Notes: generated by a model not told the origin, from the letters alone. DNA of 64,000 nt from Branchiostoma lanceolatum (GCF_035083965.1 NC_089732.1:7503383-7567382), one strand, 5' to 3'; shown: positions 46,401 to 58,600, numbered from the stretch's first letter. Program-made: numbers and translations.

Positions 46401-48066
46401 ATTCCGAACCATGTTTGAATGCACGTAATTCGAATCGAACGAATATCGTTTTGTTGCAGGGCTACCGTGAGAAGGATGCGTACATCGCCACGCAGGGCCC
46501 GCTGGATCGGACGGTGGAGGACTTCTGGAGGATGGTGTGGGAGTGGAACTCCTGCTCCATAGTCATGCTGACCGAGCTCAAGGAGAAAGGAAGCGTAAGA
46601 TTTACAGTTAATTTGATATTTTCCATGTTAGCACACCACAACTGTCAATTTGTACCAAAAGTATAGACTTCCATATAACTATCATGTCAACACCAACGAA
46701 ATTACGGTAGTATGCAGAGCTTTCTGATCTGACATTACATTACGTTGATAAAGAAAACAACAATGTAACAAACAATATCACTGTTCTCAGACAATAGAAA
46801 TCATTGTTATTCCAAATTGGTGAAACGTACACTCCAAGGAATAGTGCATATGATTGAATATATGAACAAGGTATGAAGTCAATGATTCATGTACAAAGAA
46901 ACGAACAGTTTTCGCACTTCTGCAACATTCAGAGTAAAAGCGCCCGTTATTGGCCAGAGGAGGGACAGCTCCAGACCTTTGGAGAGGTGGTGGTCACTGC
47001 ACAGGCTGTGGAGACCTTATCTGACTATGACCTGCGCACATTTAATGTGTGCCACACGAAGGTAGGATATCACTCGATTTATAGATGTAATTTCATGTTA
47101 CTCTATGATGCCTGTGAACACATTATAACTTTACAGATGTAAAGAAACAGTTGAATATGTAAAAAAAAAAGACTAAACACACTTAAAATGCTTTTATGTT
47201 CCATCCATCAAAACAAGGGGGACGAAACCCGCACGGTACAGCAGTTCCACTTCCACGGCTGGCCGGAAGTCGGTGTCCCTGACATCGCCTCAGGGATGAT
47301 CGATCTGATTGGTCAGGTCCAGAAGCAGCAGCAGCAGTCTGGGAACGGACCAATCACCGTGCACTGCAGGTAAGAATTGATTAACTACGATGATGGAGCG
47401 CATTTATTAGTGATTTCCAATAAAGTGTCGATGGTAGCAGAATATCACAACAACTACTACCAAAATCATGCAAAACTTTCGAAGGTAATAACAACAGTTG
47501 ATGTAGACTTACTCTCCATGCCAGCAGCTACAGTCCACATATTGGTCTTTACAACTTTTCAAACAAAAAACAGTCCGAAATGTTTACAACTTTACATGTA
47601 CACTGCAGCTCGGGCTCTGGCCGCACGGGGGCGTTCTGTGCCATCAGCACGGTGCTGGAGCGGGTGAAAGCAGAAGGAATCTGTGACGTGTTCCAAGTCG
47701 TCAAGGCGCTCCGGCAGCAGCGGCCTCACATGGTGCAGACACTGGTAAGTGTTGTATACACCTCAGGTTGCCCATTTCCATATTTCATGGTGATTAGAAG
47801 CTTACATCTTACTGTTTTAGGACAGAGATTGATGCCTCGATCACGTCCCCAATGGCAAGTAAAATTCTAAGGGCAGTTATCATTGATGCAATTCCGGCTT
47901 GTTACTAGTGATCTGCTTGCACTGATTCAGTTCTTATAAAGAAATACAGATAAATTTACAGTTGAAAATGTTTTGTTGTTTTATTCTCTAGGACCAGTAC
48001 CAGTTCTGTTATCAGGCAGTTGTGGAATATCTGGACAGTTTTGACACCTACGCCAACTTCCGCTAG
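30228..48066 (+). CDS. Receptor tyrosine phosphatase with a Tie/TEK-like ectodomain
   Basis: Thirty-five phase-consistent exons give 1742 residues. The start is at 30228 (CACCATGG) with a signal peptide (1-29). Order: Ig-like 1 (30-146), Ig-like 2 (147-230), three compact EGF/laminin-like modules (231-366), Ig 3 (367-468), four FN3 domains (469-885), a phosphatase-type membrane-proximal FN3-like region (886-1057) with basic cleavage site RRKRDTKR, one transmembrane helix (about 1062-1088), a Lys/Pro-rich linker, active PTP D1 ([13 protein letters not shown]) and divergent PTP D2 ([13 protein letters not shown]). The Ig-Ig-EGF3-Ig-FN3 order, and phrases such as [19 protein letters not shown], match Tie receptors, which normally carry a kinase. 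No junction between two genes is visible: the exons from FN3 through the transmembrane segment to D1 splice in frame, and no polyadenylation signal or new signal peptide intervenes. The predicted role is cell-surface phosphotyrosine removal controlled by an extracellular ligand; the ligand is unknown. Confidence 0.88.
32640..32760 (-). repeat. Dispersed repeat family A, copy 2 (inverted)
   Basis: Contains 'acacataaaacaagaccatag', 'aggccaaaaggta' and 'gaagttctgctgcagtaccaaggtca', the reverse complement of phrases in the copy at 90-460. The copy is partial. It lies in the first intron of the receptor phosphatase gene. Confidence 0.6.
41925..42175 (-). repeat. Dispersed repeat family A, copy 3 (inverted)
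   Basis: The reverse complement matches the 90-460 copy through the hairpin 'tctccatttttcatggaga' at about 42151-42171, the CA-rich tract, and 'gaagttctactgcagtaccaag'. It lies in the intron between two linker exons of the receptor phosphatase. Confidence 0.75.
45833..45905. repeat. Perfect 35-bp inverted repeat, 3-bp loop
   Basis: The arms at 45833-45867 and 45871-45905 are exact reverse complements around AAA. The arm contains 'actcaaacaactggat'; close relatives occur singly at about 25512 ('actcaagcaactgga') and 53762 ('cctcaagcaactggat'), so the palindrome was built from a dispersed repeat. It lies in the intron between the first two D2 exons. Confidence 0.95.
46322..46459 (+). other. 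Duplicated D2 mini-exon with its own acceptor
   Basis: After a CGCAG acceptor (46321), the first 36 bases encode [12 protein letters not shown], the same twelve residues that open the accepted exon at 46460 after its TTGCAG acceptor. The two acceptors are 138 bp apart, exactly 46 codons, and the frame between them has no stop. Use of the upstream acceptor would insert 46 residues including a repeat of this motif. No donor follows the copy, so it is either an alternative acceptor or a fossil duplication. Confidence 0.7.
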
Positions 48067-48875
48067 AAGGATGCATAATTTTGCAACAGCAACCACGCAG
48101 CGATATTTTACAGCAAGGGAACTGAATAGTTTACCAAGTTTCTACCGATTTTGACATATATCATACATAAACTCTCTATATAGCATATTTATCACTGAAT
48201 ATTGTGGAATTAGATATTGATAGACAATTCGTATGTATCAGACATGTCATTGAGGTTGATAAAAGAAGATATAGTAGAATGACATGTGCTGTTAGAAAGA
48301 ACGGTCGAAGGCTTTGTTGAATTTGTAGTCCAGGGTTGACGTAACTATATCAAGTTCGTTAAGAGAACATTGGGCTAAGCAGATTCTTTAAATCCCGTAG
48401 AAGACGTGCCTGTTGACAAGATGTGAGATCAAGATACTAGAACTACTAATTAAAGTGTGAACAAAGAATAATCAAATACTCTTTACAAATGTACGCATTT
48501 GAAAGACATTTCAGTAGTTTAAAGATACGTTTAAGTTACTGTAATACATTATCAACACAGGCACATACAACACAATATTGTGCAAAACATATTATACAAA
48601 TCAACGTATTTACTTATAGTAAGTTCTAAGGAATGTATTAAGATATTCATGCATCGTATGTATCAAAGATTGTGCTTGAATCATGAACGCAAAGCCAGCA
48701 ACGCAGAACGTGCTGTTTCCTCACCACCTGCTAGATGACGTAACTGTTCAGTCACTTAGGCAATATCTTCATGAATATCAGTAACCTGTCGCATATGATC
48801 CCATCACAGGAAACTGTACTTCTGCATCATATAGCTGATATTTACATGCGCTGCTTGATGATCCAAGTTTACATG

Positions 48876-48881
48876 AATAAA
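48876..48881 (+). terminator. Candidate polyadenylation signal of the receptor phosphatase
   Basis: AATAAA lies about 810 bp after the stop at 48066, in AT-rich sequence with no open frames. I saw no earlier canonical signal. Nearby, 'agtactaatagtgggcgatgtaaa' is repeated at about 48955 and 48995, a short direct duplication. Confidence 0.45.
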
Positions 48882-48899
48882 GCTGGCCTTGTTTGCCGT

Positions 48900-49560
48900 T
48901 TCCTAATCAAGACAGTCTGCACGTCCGCAGGAACTTCAAGTTTGGTAATGTCTCAGTACTAATAGTGGGCGATGTAAATCCCTAATAGAGATAAGTACTA
49001 ATAGTGGGCGATGTAAAGCCTTATTAAATAGAGATATGCAGTAACAACGACAATGGTCAAACAACATGATGGGACCAGGGAGGAGGAGACCGGATAGCGG
49101 ATCATAGAGCACATAAACCTGCTGTAACTTGTGGCTGAGCCGTCTGTTGCCGCTCAGTACCTTGTATCAAAGATGACCTGGAAGTCTCTAGATATCGTGT
49201 ATTTTTTTGTTGAGTGAAAAATGATATGGTCGTGTCTCTGTATACGTACATTTTTCACTCAACAAAAAAAGACACGATATCTAGTGCACGTGCACCTGCG
49301 CTAGTCTGTTCCCAGGCTGTCAGAACTCAAACATTTAGTAAAAGCTTACATTTACAAATATGATTGTTACACAAGATCACCTCATATCAGACCCTGCGTC
49401 ATGCATTGTACTGGAATGAATATAAGGACACGATAAGAAGTTTAAAATCACTATTCACTCAGCAAACATTGACAGAAAAGAATCATCCAGCTCCAGTGTC
49501 ACACAAGTCCCCTAAAAAGTTTGGCCCCAAGTCTCGCCGTTTCTTGCGAGAGTGGGAGGA
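48900..49560. other. Intergenic gap between receptor phosphatase and FCHO
   Basis: No gene was recognised. It holds the short direct duplication near 48955-49020 and the 36-bp foldback at 49188-49284. The FCHO promoter begins at its right edge. Confidence 0.5.
49188..49284. repeat. 36-bp inverted repeat, one mismatch
   Basis: The arms at 49188-49223 and 49249-49284 (CTAGATATCGTGT...GTGAAAAATG and its complement) differ at one base. They surround a 25-bp spacer with 'tatacgta'. The ends CTAG are themselves palindromic. No target-site duplication is evident. It is located about 380 bp before the FCHO 5' end. Confidence 0.9.
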
Positions 49561-49570
49561 ATGTCACGGC

Positions 49571-49663
49571 ACATGCGCACTCGTGCCATAACATTCGCTC
49601 GCCATTTTGAAGCGAGTGGAGCTCCCGGAGTCCGTGTGGATCTGACGGAAAACACGGGGAAAC
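49571..49663 (+). promoter_or_regulatory. FCHO core promoter and 5' UTR with NRF1- and YY1-like sites
   Basis: Contains ACATGCGCAC (49571-49580), close to an NRF1 half site, and CGCCATTTTG (about 49601-49610), a strong match to the YY1 element that often sits just downstream of the start site in TATA-less housekeeping genes. The region is locally GC-richer than its surroundings. The ATG is at 49664. The exact start site is inference. Confidence 0.5.
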
Positions 49664-52600
49664 ATGTCGTTCTTCGCAGATAACTTCTGGGTAAGTCATG
49701 TCCCGATACTACTTCGATATCGTTTGGTTGGAAAGTGTTAGCAATGTCCTTACAAGTGTGCGGCGGGCGATCGCAACGGAAGGAATTTCGGTACCGCATT
49801 TCCGCCCACCCACCCAGACAGGCCTAGGGCGCCGGTCCTGTCCCGAAAAATGAAACCCAGATAAAAATTCCCTTACTAGTCTATGCCTTACTATTAGGAT
49901 GTTTGTCAAGTTATAAGGTAGTTGTCGCAGTTGTCTTAGATATCATATCAAATCAAGATGTACATGGCATTTGTGACACACGTAGAGATAGCCTGCTTAT
50001 AAAGCTCTTTTCATAATAATATCTTCCAAATATCTCGTTACTAACTTACTACTACTAGTATGATTATTGATAACGAAGAGATCCTACAACAAGTTGATGC
50101 AGATCTAACATTTCGATAGAAAGTTAGCAAGGCTGTGGTCACGATCTACTGTGTGAAATAGAGAGAAAATAATGGATCCTAGATTTTGCGACGAATTCTG
50201 TAAATAGTGTAATTTACATAGTAACAAAATAAGTATTACATATTGATCAATATTAACGTTACTGTACTCTAAGTTATACATCATATACAATACAGTGAAA
50301 GCAGAAAATGACACAGCTATAAATGTTTGTTGCGGACTTGGGGATCATGTTTTGAGACCTGTGTATACTTATGAAGTTTTTTATGACCGATCTCTAATTT
50401 AAAAAAGTACAGTGTTATACATGGACTTCAAGTCACAATTCAAGACAAAATTTGAACAAAGCAATGATCGTCTTTTAAAACAACACTAGATCAGTCCTAA
50501 GAAATGATGAAAGCAATCCTGTCAGAATCATTAATACTACAGATCATTACTACCATCCACACCACCAGTAACCAGACCCCGCCCTCCCCAGACAGGCTGA
50601 ACTTGACCTGGTAACAGCTGTGTCTGTTGGGGATAAATCATAATTGATACGGAGGTGGCACGATAGAATAGATATTACACTTCAACTGCTGAGAGAAAAA
50701 TACAGGATTTAGACAGATATACACTGATGTCTTTTTTAGGTCTCTTGGGACACTATCTTTGTGTTCATAAAAAAAGTTAATGTCTTGATAATAGTGTGTG
50801 ACAGTTCGTCATGATCACTACAATGAAAGTAATGAATCATCCCTAACTGACCCACTTATGCATGGTTGACCTACAGTCTTTGTACCAGCAGGACTGGAAA
50901 CAATATGAAGACACGCCATTCAAACTCAACTGACCTTGAAAATATAGATTTTTCTGTGTCCTGCTATTTGTATCAGCTCTGTCTTACAAGTCAGGTATGT
51001 TATACAGTAGCAGAACAACAGCAGTAGGTTTCAGTATGTTGCTGTTTCCTATTCTGTACTGTCAAGGAAAAGTTCAAGCTCTTGTTGTGGAGACAATAGT
51101 GTTGATTGACAGCTGGAGGAAGTTAGGCCCAGTCAGAGTATCCTGCCTGTTGGACTTAGATAAGGCAGTAGTGTTTGATGTACACTGTACATGTACAAAT
51201 TTTAATGCTTTTTTCCTCACCCCTAGACCACTAGTGTTTTGGAAGTATACTTGTTATGCAACCACTAGCACTACATGTAAATGTACTAGTACTACCCGGA
51301 TAGTAGTACTGTACTGCTAAATACTACCACTATGACTAGTACTATACACGGTACTACCACTAGTCTACTACTACTGACTACTAGTACATGTATTACTACA
51401 TCATGTACTACTACAACTTCTACCACTACAATTATTGTATGATTGATTGTACATGTACTTCAGTACCTACGACTAGTACTACTACTGTTTCTACATTTAG
51501 AACAGAGGTGTGTTAAACATTCAATAAGATGTCTATTGATTTGGGGCCAGTTACAATCTCAGTAAATGATCTAGTGCCAAATACAGGGTTATTTCAGGCC
51601 AAAGCTGTTGTCTTTAAACAAAGGACAGAGACAGAGTTGTCACGATGTGTGTTAATGTTCGGATTCTTTATGAACAGAACTGAGAAACGTGAGAGATATG
51701 GCGGCCATCTTATGATATATGGTGAATGTATCTTATGTTACATGCTGAAATGTGACCCACCGGCCAAGGCAGATGATTATTCTATTCTACATTGCAGCTT
51801 GTGATAATCTATAAGATGTACTGACTTCAAAATCTTTGTAAGGATAGAAAGTACCGTAGCCCCTGAATATATATACAAATGTACAAGCAAACATTTTAGT
51901 TAGAGAGGTGTGACAAACTGCCTCGTTAAATATAAGGCTCCACCCCCTTTGTTTACACTTGTGATCAGCTGTGTTGTTTGTTTATCAAAGTGGTGTTTGT
52001 TGATCACACCCTGTGACCAGAAATGTGCCGGCTGGAAGTGGATTTCCCGAAGAAACAGGACTCTCTGTGACAAGGAAATGATTTGAAACAAACAGGGAAG
52101 CCTGAAAAGAGCAATTCTAACTCGCTGTCTTCCGTATACAAATGAAATGTGTGTCATTGTTTTCTGATAACTTAATCTATTGCTGTAGTTATTTTGAGTC
52201 AGTATATGTTGGAAGGAAAAGGTGTTAATATAGCTACACTTATATGAATTCAAAATATTGGCAATAAACCCAGGAAATGTATTAGAATGATATGGTACAG
52301 GTGAGGTAAACAGGTGAATTCGTGGAAATTCCTCAAAACCATGCATTAGGCGATAGTCATCTTATCTCTGCACATACTAGTAAGTTGCATGATGATATAC
52401 CTTTTTTTGAAATTGAATGGTGGCTATTATATGGCTGTAGAATTGTCAGTACTAAATTAAAGTCAGTCAGTCTCCATTGTACTGCAGCTGCACATTGTAC
52501 AATAGGGACATGTCAATTTTGTATGGAGCAAAGTCCGCCCCTATCCTTGGTATTTGTTTGTGTCAATAATGAGCGTTTTATAGGTCAGTGCAGAGGGGTT

Positions 52601-55600
52601 CACTCGGCTGGTGTAGTGGTCAGCCAACAGACCTAGCCTCCTAATAATCTTACTAAAAGCAGGGCTCGAAATAGTGGGTGCATGTGCACCCAGTGCACCC
52701 AAAATTGGAGCTGTGCACCCAAGTTTTGACTGTGGGTGGGTGCACTGGTGCACCTAAATATTTTTTGTAGCCAATAGGGTAAAGGTACTATTGTACACTA
52801 GTATACAGAATATTCTTGAAATGTAAATATAAAAAACAGCATGATAACTTTTTGCTATACTTTATTTAATGAATTATTTGTTTGAAATTTTGAAGTTAGC
52901 TATAGAATTACAGATTGAAGTTCTAAGAAAGGCAGCAGTGTTAAACTTGTAATTATGTTCTGAAGAACATTCAACTTTATTTTATCTGGTGCACCCAAAA
53001 TTCTTTCTGTGCACCCAATTTTTTGACTTGGGTGCACCAGTGCACCTATTCCCAAAGATGAATTTCGAGCCCTGTAAAGGAATGAGTTTACTAAAAGGAA
53101 TGAGTTTCTGTTCATAAAACATGGTCAACAGGATAGGCTTTAGGATAAAAGGAAAACCCCAGTAGATATTTCATACAGTTATACTTATACCATAATGGAA
53201 TTTAAAGGATATAATTTTATTTCCAACCCCAGTTTCCCAAAATAAGTGGTTTTGCCATTTCTGAATAGAGCCGAGTATTTGCAGTACATTATTGCATAGG
53301 CATGGTAGATGGAACTTGAAGTAATGGCCATGTAATCAACTTCTATGGAAATGTTGCCCTTCAATTTGATTACCGCTGGAGGCAGTAATACATCAAGCAG
53401 GACAAGCTCTGTTTGGGGAACAGTTTTTAGGGACAGACTGTATTTTAGAATTCATCCCACCTTCCCAACTCAGACATGTAGATTCTGCCCTTCAGCCAGT
53501 GATTTCGGGATCGATTCTGGGTGCCCAAAAGTTCTATCATTGATAAGGACAGGCAGATAGAAGTAAAATAGAGTCAGGAGGAATATCTTTTGAAAACAGC
53601 TTGTTTTGATCAATGAATATATTTTGATAATTTCTGGGTGCTGAAATAGCCTGAATCAAATCTCAAAATGATATCAAGTCTGTCACAAGTTTGAGACTTT
53701 GACATGAATAATATTTGTATATGCTGACGACCATCTTTAACAGTTGCTCCAAAAGACAGTTCCTCAAGCAACTGGATAAATTTTGAGAGTCAGACATTTC
53801 AGACGGCATCCGCTATCTTTCGCCACTGACCAAAGGAAAGAACTGGAGAATCAGGTTTCATTCCAAAACTCTAGATAATGAATTGATATGTAAATGAGGT
53901 GAGGACTTTAAGTTTAACAGTTATAAGATTTGGTCAAATAATGCTGGAAGTTAGTGTTGTACTTGCACACAAGTTGCACTTTCAAGACTCAGAGGCTATA
54001 TGGAATACTGTATTAGTAAGAAGTTGGCAGCAGGTCCTGAAACATCATCTTGATTTCCAGGCGCCCATGCAGATCAATGCTGTACATAATGTACATCTGC
54101 AGAATGCCCCTTCGACCCCAGAAATAGCCGTCTGGGTTTTCATCATCTCAGTAGTGTTCATTCCATCCACTTAATCTGATCACAAGGGAAGGGCTTAGTG
54201 TTTAATGCATGTCTGTGTAGACTGGGGATGACAGTGTGGTGATGGCTTCCATACATATCAGGCTTTTGTTCCTGTTGTACATGACTTTGTACTTGTCTTA
54301 AAAGGAATGTACCATGAACTTGAATGACTTTCAAAGACTATTAGGCACATATGTATGTGATCCCTTTACATGTATATGTACAGACCCCCAGTCTCAATAT
54401 CCATCGTGTAACAAGATAGATATTTTAGAGATTGGGGGTCTGGCATCCAGGCTAATGTATGTCATAAATGCTTTTCCAAATGTAGTGTAGTAATTTAGTC
54501 CCAGCAGTAGCAGCAATATCCACATTGCAGGACTCTTAAAGCTTAACATTAGACCATAACTGTATAAACATGCCTGTTTCAATACTTGTTCTGCACAAAA
54601 GATTGTATGTAAATTGTATGGCTTTACAAAATAGTGTAGCGTTTTTAATGTTGAAGGTATCAATGTGTTTTCAGTAATAATTTTTCCCACGGGGCCTATT
54701 GTTGTGAGTTGCATAGTCAAATATAATATATATGTGATAATTTTCATGTTCCCACGTGGATGTAGAATTGATTTCTTACTTTGTAACAAGACATACCTGC
54801 AATGTCCATTAAATTATTCAAACATGCAGACACCCCAATAGTAACACCTGGTATTGAGCTGACAGAGCTGTTATCATTGCACTGAATGACTATGTTATTT
54901 GCATCAACATATATCAAAACAGCTCACATATTTTGTATACTGTAGATTAGCTGGGAACTAAGATGCTTATCGAATACCACACCAGTTAATTCCTTGCCTC
55001 TCACGTTTGACTCAAAAATCTTAAAAACTTAAAATCCATGGGAAAACTTATGAATATATATAGGGATCGTCAAAGGACTGTCATTTCCTTTGATGTCTGT
55101 TTTATCAACCATACCTTCTGTCTGGCTACGTGATTTAATTGCTTCTAGTATTAAATGGATTTTCAACATATAGCGATATACTGTATTTCATTTCGCTTAT
55201 TGGAAGATTTTAATAAAAGTGCTTCAAGTACAAGGAGCAAACAAGCACAGTGAGAGAATTATGTATGAATGTACCTGATTTCTGGAATTGTGTTTCCAAA
55301 TGTTCATTGCTGAGTAAAGATTTTTTTCTGGTCCTTAGGGGGAGAAGAACAATGGGTTTGACGTGGTGTACCATAACATGAAACATGGGCAGATCTCAGT
55401 CAAGGAGATGGTGGAGTATCTCCGAGAAAGGTCAGTGCTTTGAACTTCTTGTGTTTCTGGATTCTAACTCTGGGGATAGAATTGTGTAAACTTTATTGTA
55501 TAACAGAATCATCCATTTTTGCATTCTTCCATTCTTATTAGATACATGTAACAGAACCCTTCAGTTGCCTGGAGAAATATTGAAACTTTGCCAAGTGATA

Positions 55601-58600
55601 TATTATATGTAAAATCTTTTTCTGTAAATCTAGTGAATATGTTGTCACAATGATTTTTTTTGTCTTTAGTGCCAGTGTCCAGGAGTTGAACTCCAAGTCA
55701 TGGAACAAGCTGGCCAAGCAAGCTGCTAACAGCAGTCAACAAGGGTCAGTATTCTATAGACGTGTGCATACAAGTAAAACTACATACATGTACATGTACA
55801 TTTAGTCATGATAAACTCATAAAGTAGACTTTGTCATAAATGCTTACTGCATTTCTAAAACAGCATGTAGGTAGTTTTGTTTTGGATTTTCGAAGGATTT
55901 GATTGATTTAGTCTCAAAGCTAAGGCACCGTGTAATTAGATACATGTGGCAATGTCAATATTTTTGTTTCACACTCAACCTTCATTAATTGCACAACATG
56001 TTTGTGAAGAAACAAAGTGAGAAATTTGTGGAGCTAGTGTTTTGGTGTGCTCAGAGTCGCCTTATAAAAGTGCCTCCTATCAGTACATGATAGAAGTGCA
56101 ACCAATGCTCTTCTGCCTCCATAGTTGTCATTTTGTGCGTAGCAGTGACAACTAATCTCTGTTCCAGGACGTTCTCTCCTGTATGGCAGATCATCCGTAT
56201 GATGAACGAGAAGATGGCCTCTGTGTACAGCGAGTTGGTGCACAGGCTGCAGGAGGTGGCCAAGGAACTACAGAAGTACGGGGAGGAGCAGAAGAACAAA
56301 CACAAATCTGTAAGTCACCTTATAGAACACTGCTGCACTGGTGAACAGCATAGAATATTCTGGGAAAATGTTAGAGAACGCATAATTGCAGTCTACAATT
56401 CTGATCATAAGTGTGTTATATGATAACCACAAGATGCTAACAGAGATATGTTGTGCATCATTGCTCTAATTAGTCTAAGACCTGTTGGATCAGAATAGCG
56501 TTATAGTAATTAGAAATGTCCTTAGATTACAATTAGCCTAGAAAAACAACCCTTAGTCTGTATTAGTTCCATGTTGCAATGGCCATAGATCACACTAGAT
56601 ATACAGTCAAACCTGTATTAGCGGTCACCTTTGCATAGCGGCCACCTGCCCATAGTGGTCACTTTTTGTCGGTCCCTTGGATTTTTCCCATTGACATAAG
56701 CATTAAGAATTAGGCTATAGCGGCCACCTGTCCAACGCGGTCGCGGCCAGACGATTTTCGGTCCCGCGAGTACAGTAACACTGCCGATAACGGTCACGGC
56801 GCGCCGGTAGAAGCCGCTTCGCCACCGCACGCCGGGTTCAAAATTTTCATTTTTTCACGCAGTTATCAAATTTATGCGGCCTCATCTGGATAGGATCATA
56901 ATAAAGAAAACCAGAATGTTTTATCTTTGTTAGAAAATCCATGGTTTGACGCGAAGTCAAGTATAGTTTTCTTCACATGGCTTGCGTTTGTACATCGTGG
57001 TAAAATTGACAATTTCTGTGCATTTCGACTGGACAAATATTACGGCAGCCTTTTGGAAAATACAACCCACACATGTACCTGATGCGGTAAGTTCGTGAAA
57101 TGTTTGAATGCCGGCCCAATTTCCGTTTTCACCGGGAATTCATTCAAATTGTGCTCAAAACGTGTTTCGCGCAATTTTCAAAATGGCGCTGATACAAACT
57201 GGATAGGTAGCAGCATAAAGGTCAACGGAAGACACCACTGTTACGGAGGTATAATATACTAAATTTATTTTGCTGCAAAGTATCACTGAGGATAATTACT
57301 AAACCAAAAGCTTTAAAATGAATGTGGATAATACTACTATGATGTAAAATTTGGGCTGTTGCAATTTTCTGAACAGACAAAAAGCCCTCAAAAGAGCGAC
57401 CTTCTTCTGAGTACCCTATTAGCATAATGGTAGATGCTGATCAACACAAGCCACAGCAAGAGACTGAGGAAAATTGTCGCCACGATTTTATGTTTGAAAA
57501 CGGTCGAAAACGAACAGTAAGTGACAACTTAGCAACATGTATTTTGTTCTTAACTAACTAGGAGTAAAAGAACAACAATCGAACTTCTAAAATGTGCCTT
57601 ACCTGTTTACATGTGTACTGTACGGTGAATAAATGTATCTCAGTGGGTACTGAAAACATGTGTCACTCGTGGTCAATTAATCGACATTTTCTCCATAGCG
57701 GCCACCTGTTCTTAGCGGCCAGTTTTGACCAGTCCCTTGAGTGACCGCTATAGACAGGTTTGACTGTAGTATTATAGTAAGTAGTATATTCTTATACATG
57801 TATAGAACTAGATTGTTACCTATGTTGTCTGTAATTTGCCATACATTGTCACTGATGCAATTGTTGTGCAATAAATCATTCATTCATTCATTCATTCAGA
57901 ATGATTTTTAGCCCCACCTAGGCAATCGTGTTGTATTAAGATTACTAGAGATTATCTCAGATTACAAACAACAGCCATGAAGATACTGGTAGACTGCTTT
58001 ATATATTGTACAAATGGATTCACTGATTTTTTATTTCAGGTAAAGGAAGAAGTTCAGCCCACAGCAGACGTGGTCACAAGTTTCCAGAGCACAACTGCTG
58101 CTGTTCTCAAGGTGATATCTCCACATGTGTGACTTATCATGAACTTCTAACAACATATCACAGATCAACATAGCACAGATAGCCATTTCACATGTTTTTC
58201 ATGTACTTTCTTTTTCTTACAATGTGCACTGTAGTACATGACTATTGTGCACTTACTGACTTTATATTTCACTGTATATTTCACTTAGATGTTAGTTAGG
58301 TTTGTGTTAAACGACCTGTATCTAGCCCCTCGGGGCACGAACATACAATAAAGGTCTTCAATCATCATTTAATGTGATTTGGGAGAATTCAGTACTGTCT
58401 TAAGCGTTTTTAAGAATAGTGATTTGTGTAGCTTATTCTTGTAGAAATCTGTAAGACTGAACCACTGTTCTTTGTTTTCCTCAGGCGAAAGAAAACTACA
58501 ACACAAGATGTCTTGAGTATGAGAGGTTAAAGAGAGAAGGGGCTAGTCCAAAGGAAGTGGAGAAGGTAAAATGACAAAAGCATGTACATTAAAGAAACAG

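Larger units (their letters stand above)
40601..48066 (+). other. Transmembrane and tandem-phosphatase exons
   Basis: Exons: 40601-40694 transmembrane; 41672-41841 and 42312-42442 linker (RRRTARKK stop-transfer, then [12 protein letters not shown]); D1: 42639-42729, 43231-43307, 43586-43622, 43836-43933, 44162-44281, 44610-44764, 44993-45128, 45243-45392; D2: 45576-45669, 46121-46197, 46460-46594, 46933-47061, 47218-47369, 47609-47744, 47992-48066. D1 has the phosphotyrosine loop [23 protein letters not shown] and [12 protein letters not shown], so it should be catalytic. D2 has [11 protein letters not shown] in place of KNRYxNI, WPE in place of WPD, and [10 protein letters not shown], so weak or no activity is expected. 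In both domains an intron splits the signature loop codon after HC. The intron 40695-41671 holds nothing recognised. Confidence 0.88.

Noticed and set aside
30228-48066. Two adjacent genes (a soluble Tie-like protein and a separate phosphatase)
   Set aside because: Every exon junction from Ig 1 through FN3, transmembrane segment and D1 keeps phase; the membrane-proximal region is itself phosphatase-type; and no polyadenylation signal, promoter-like region or second signal peptide lies between.
51529-51804. 91-codon open frame in the first FCHO intron
   Set aside because: No recognised domain, no splice-consistent partner, composition like the surrounding intron.
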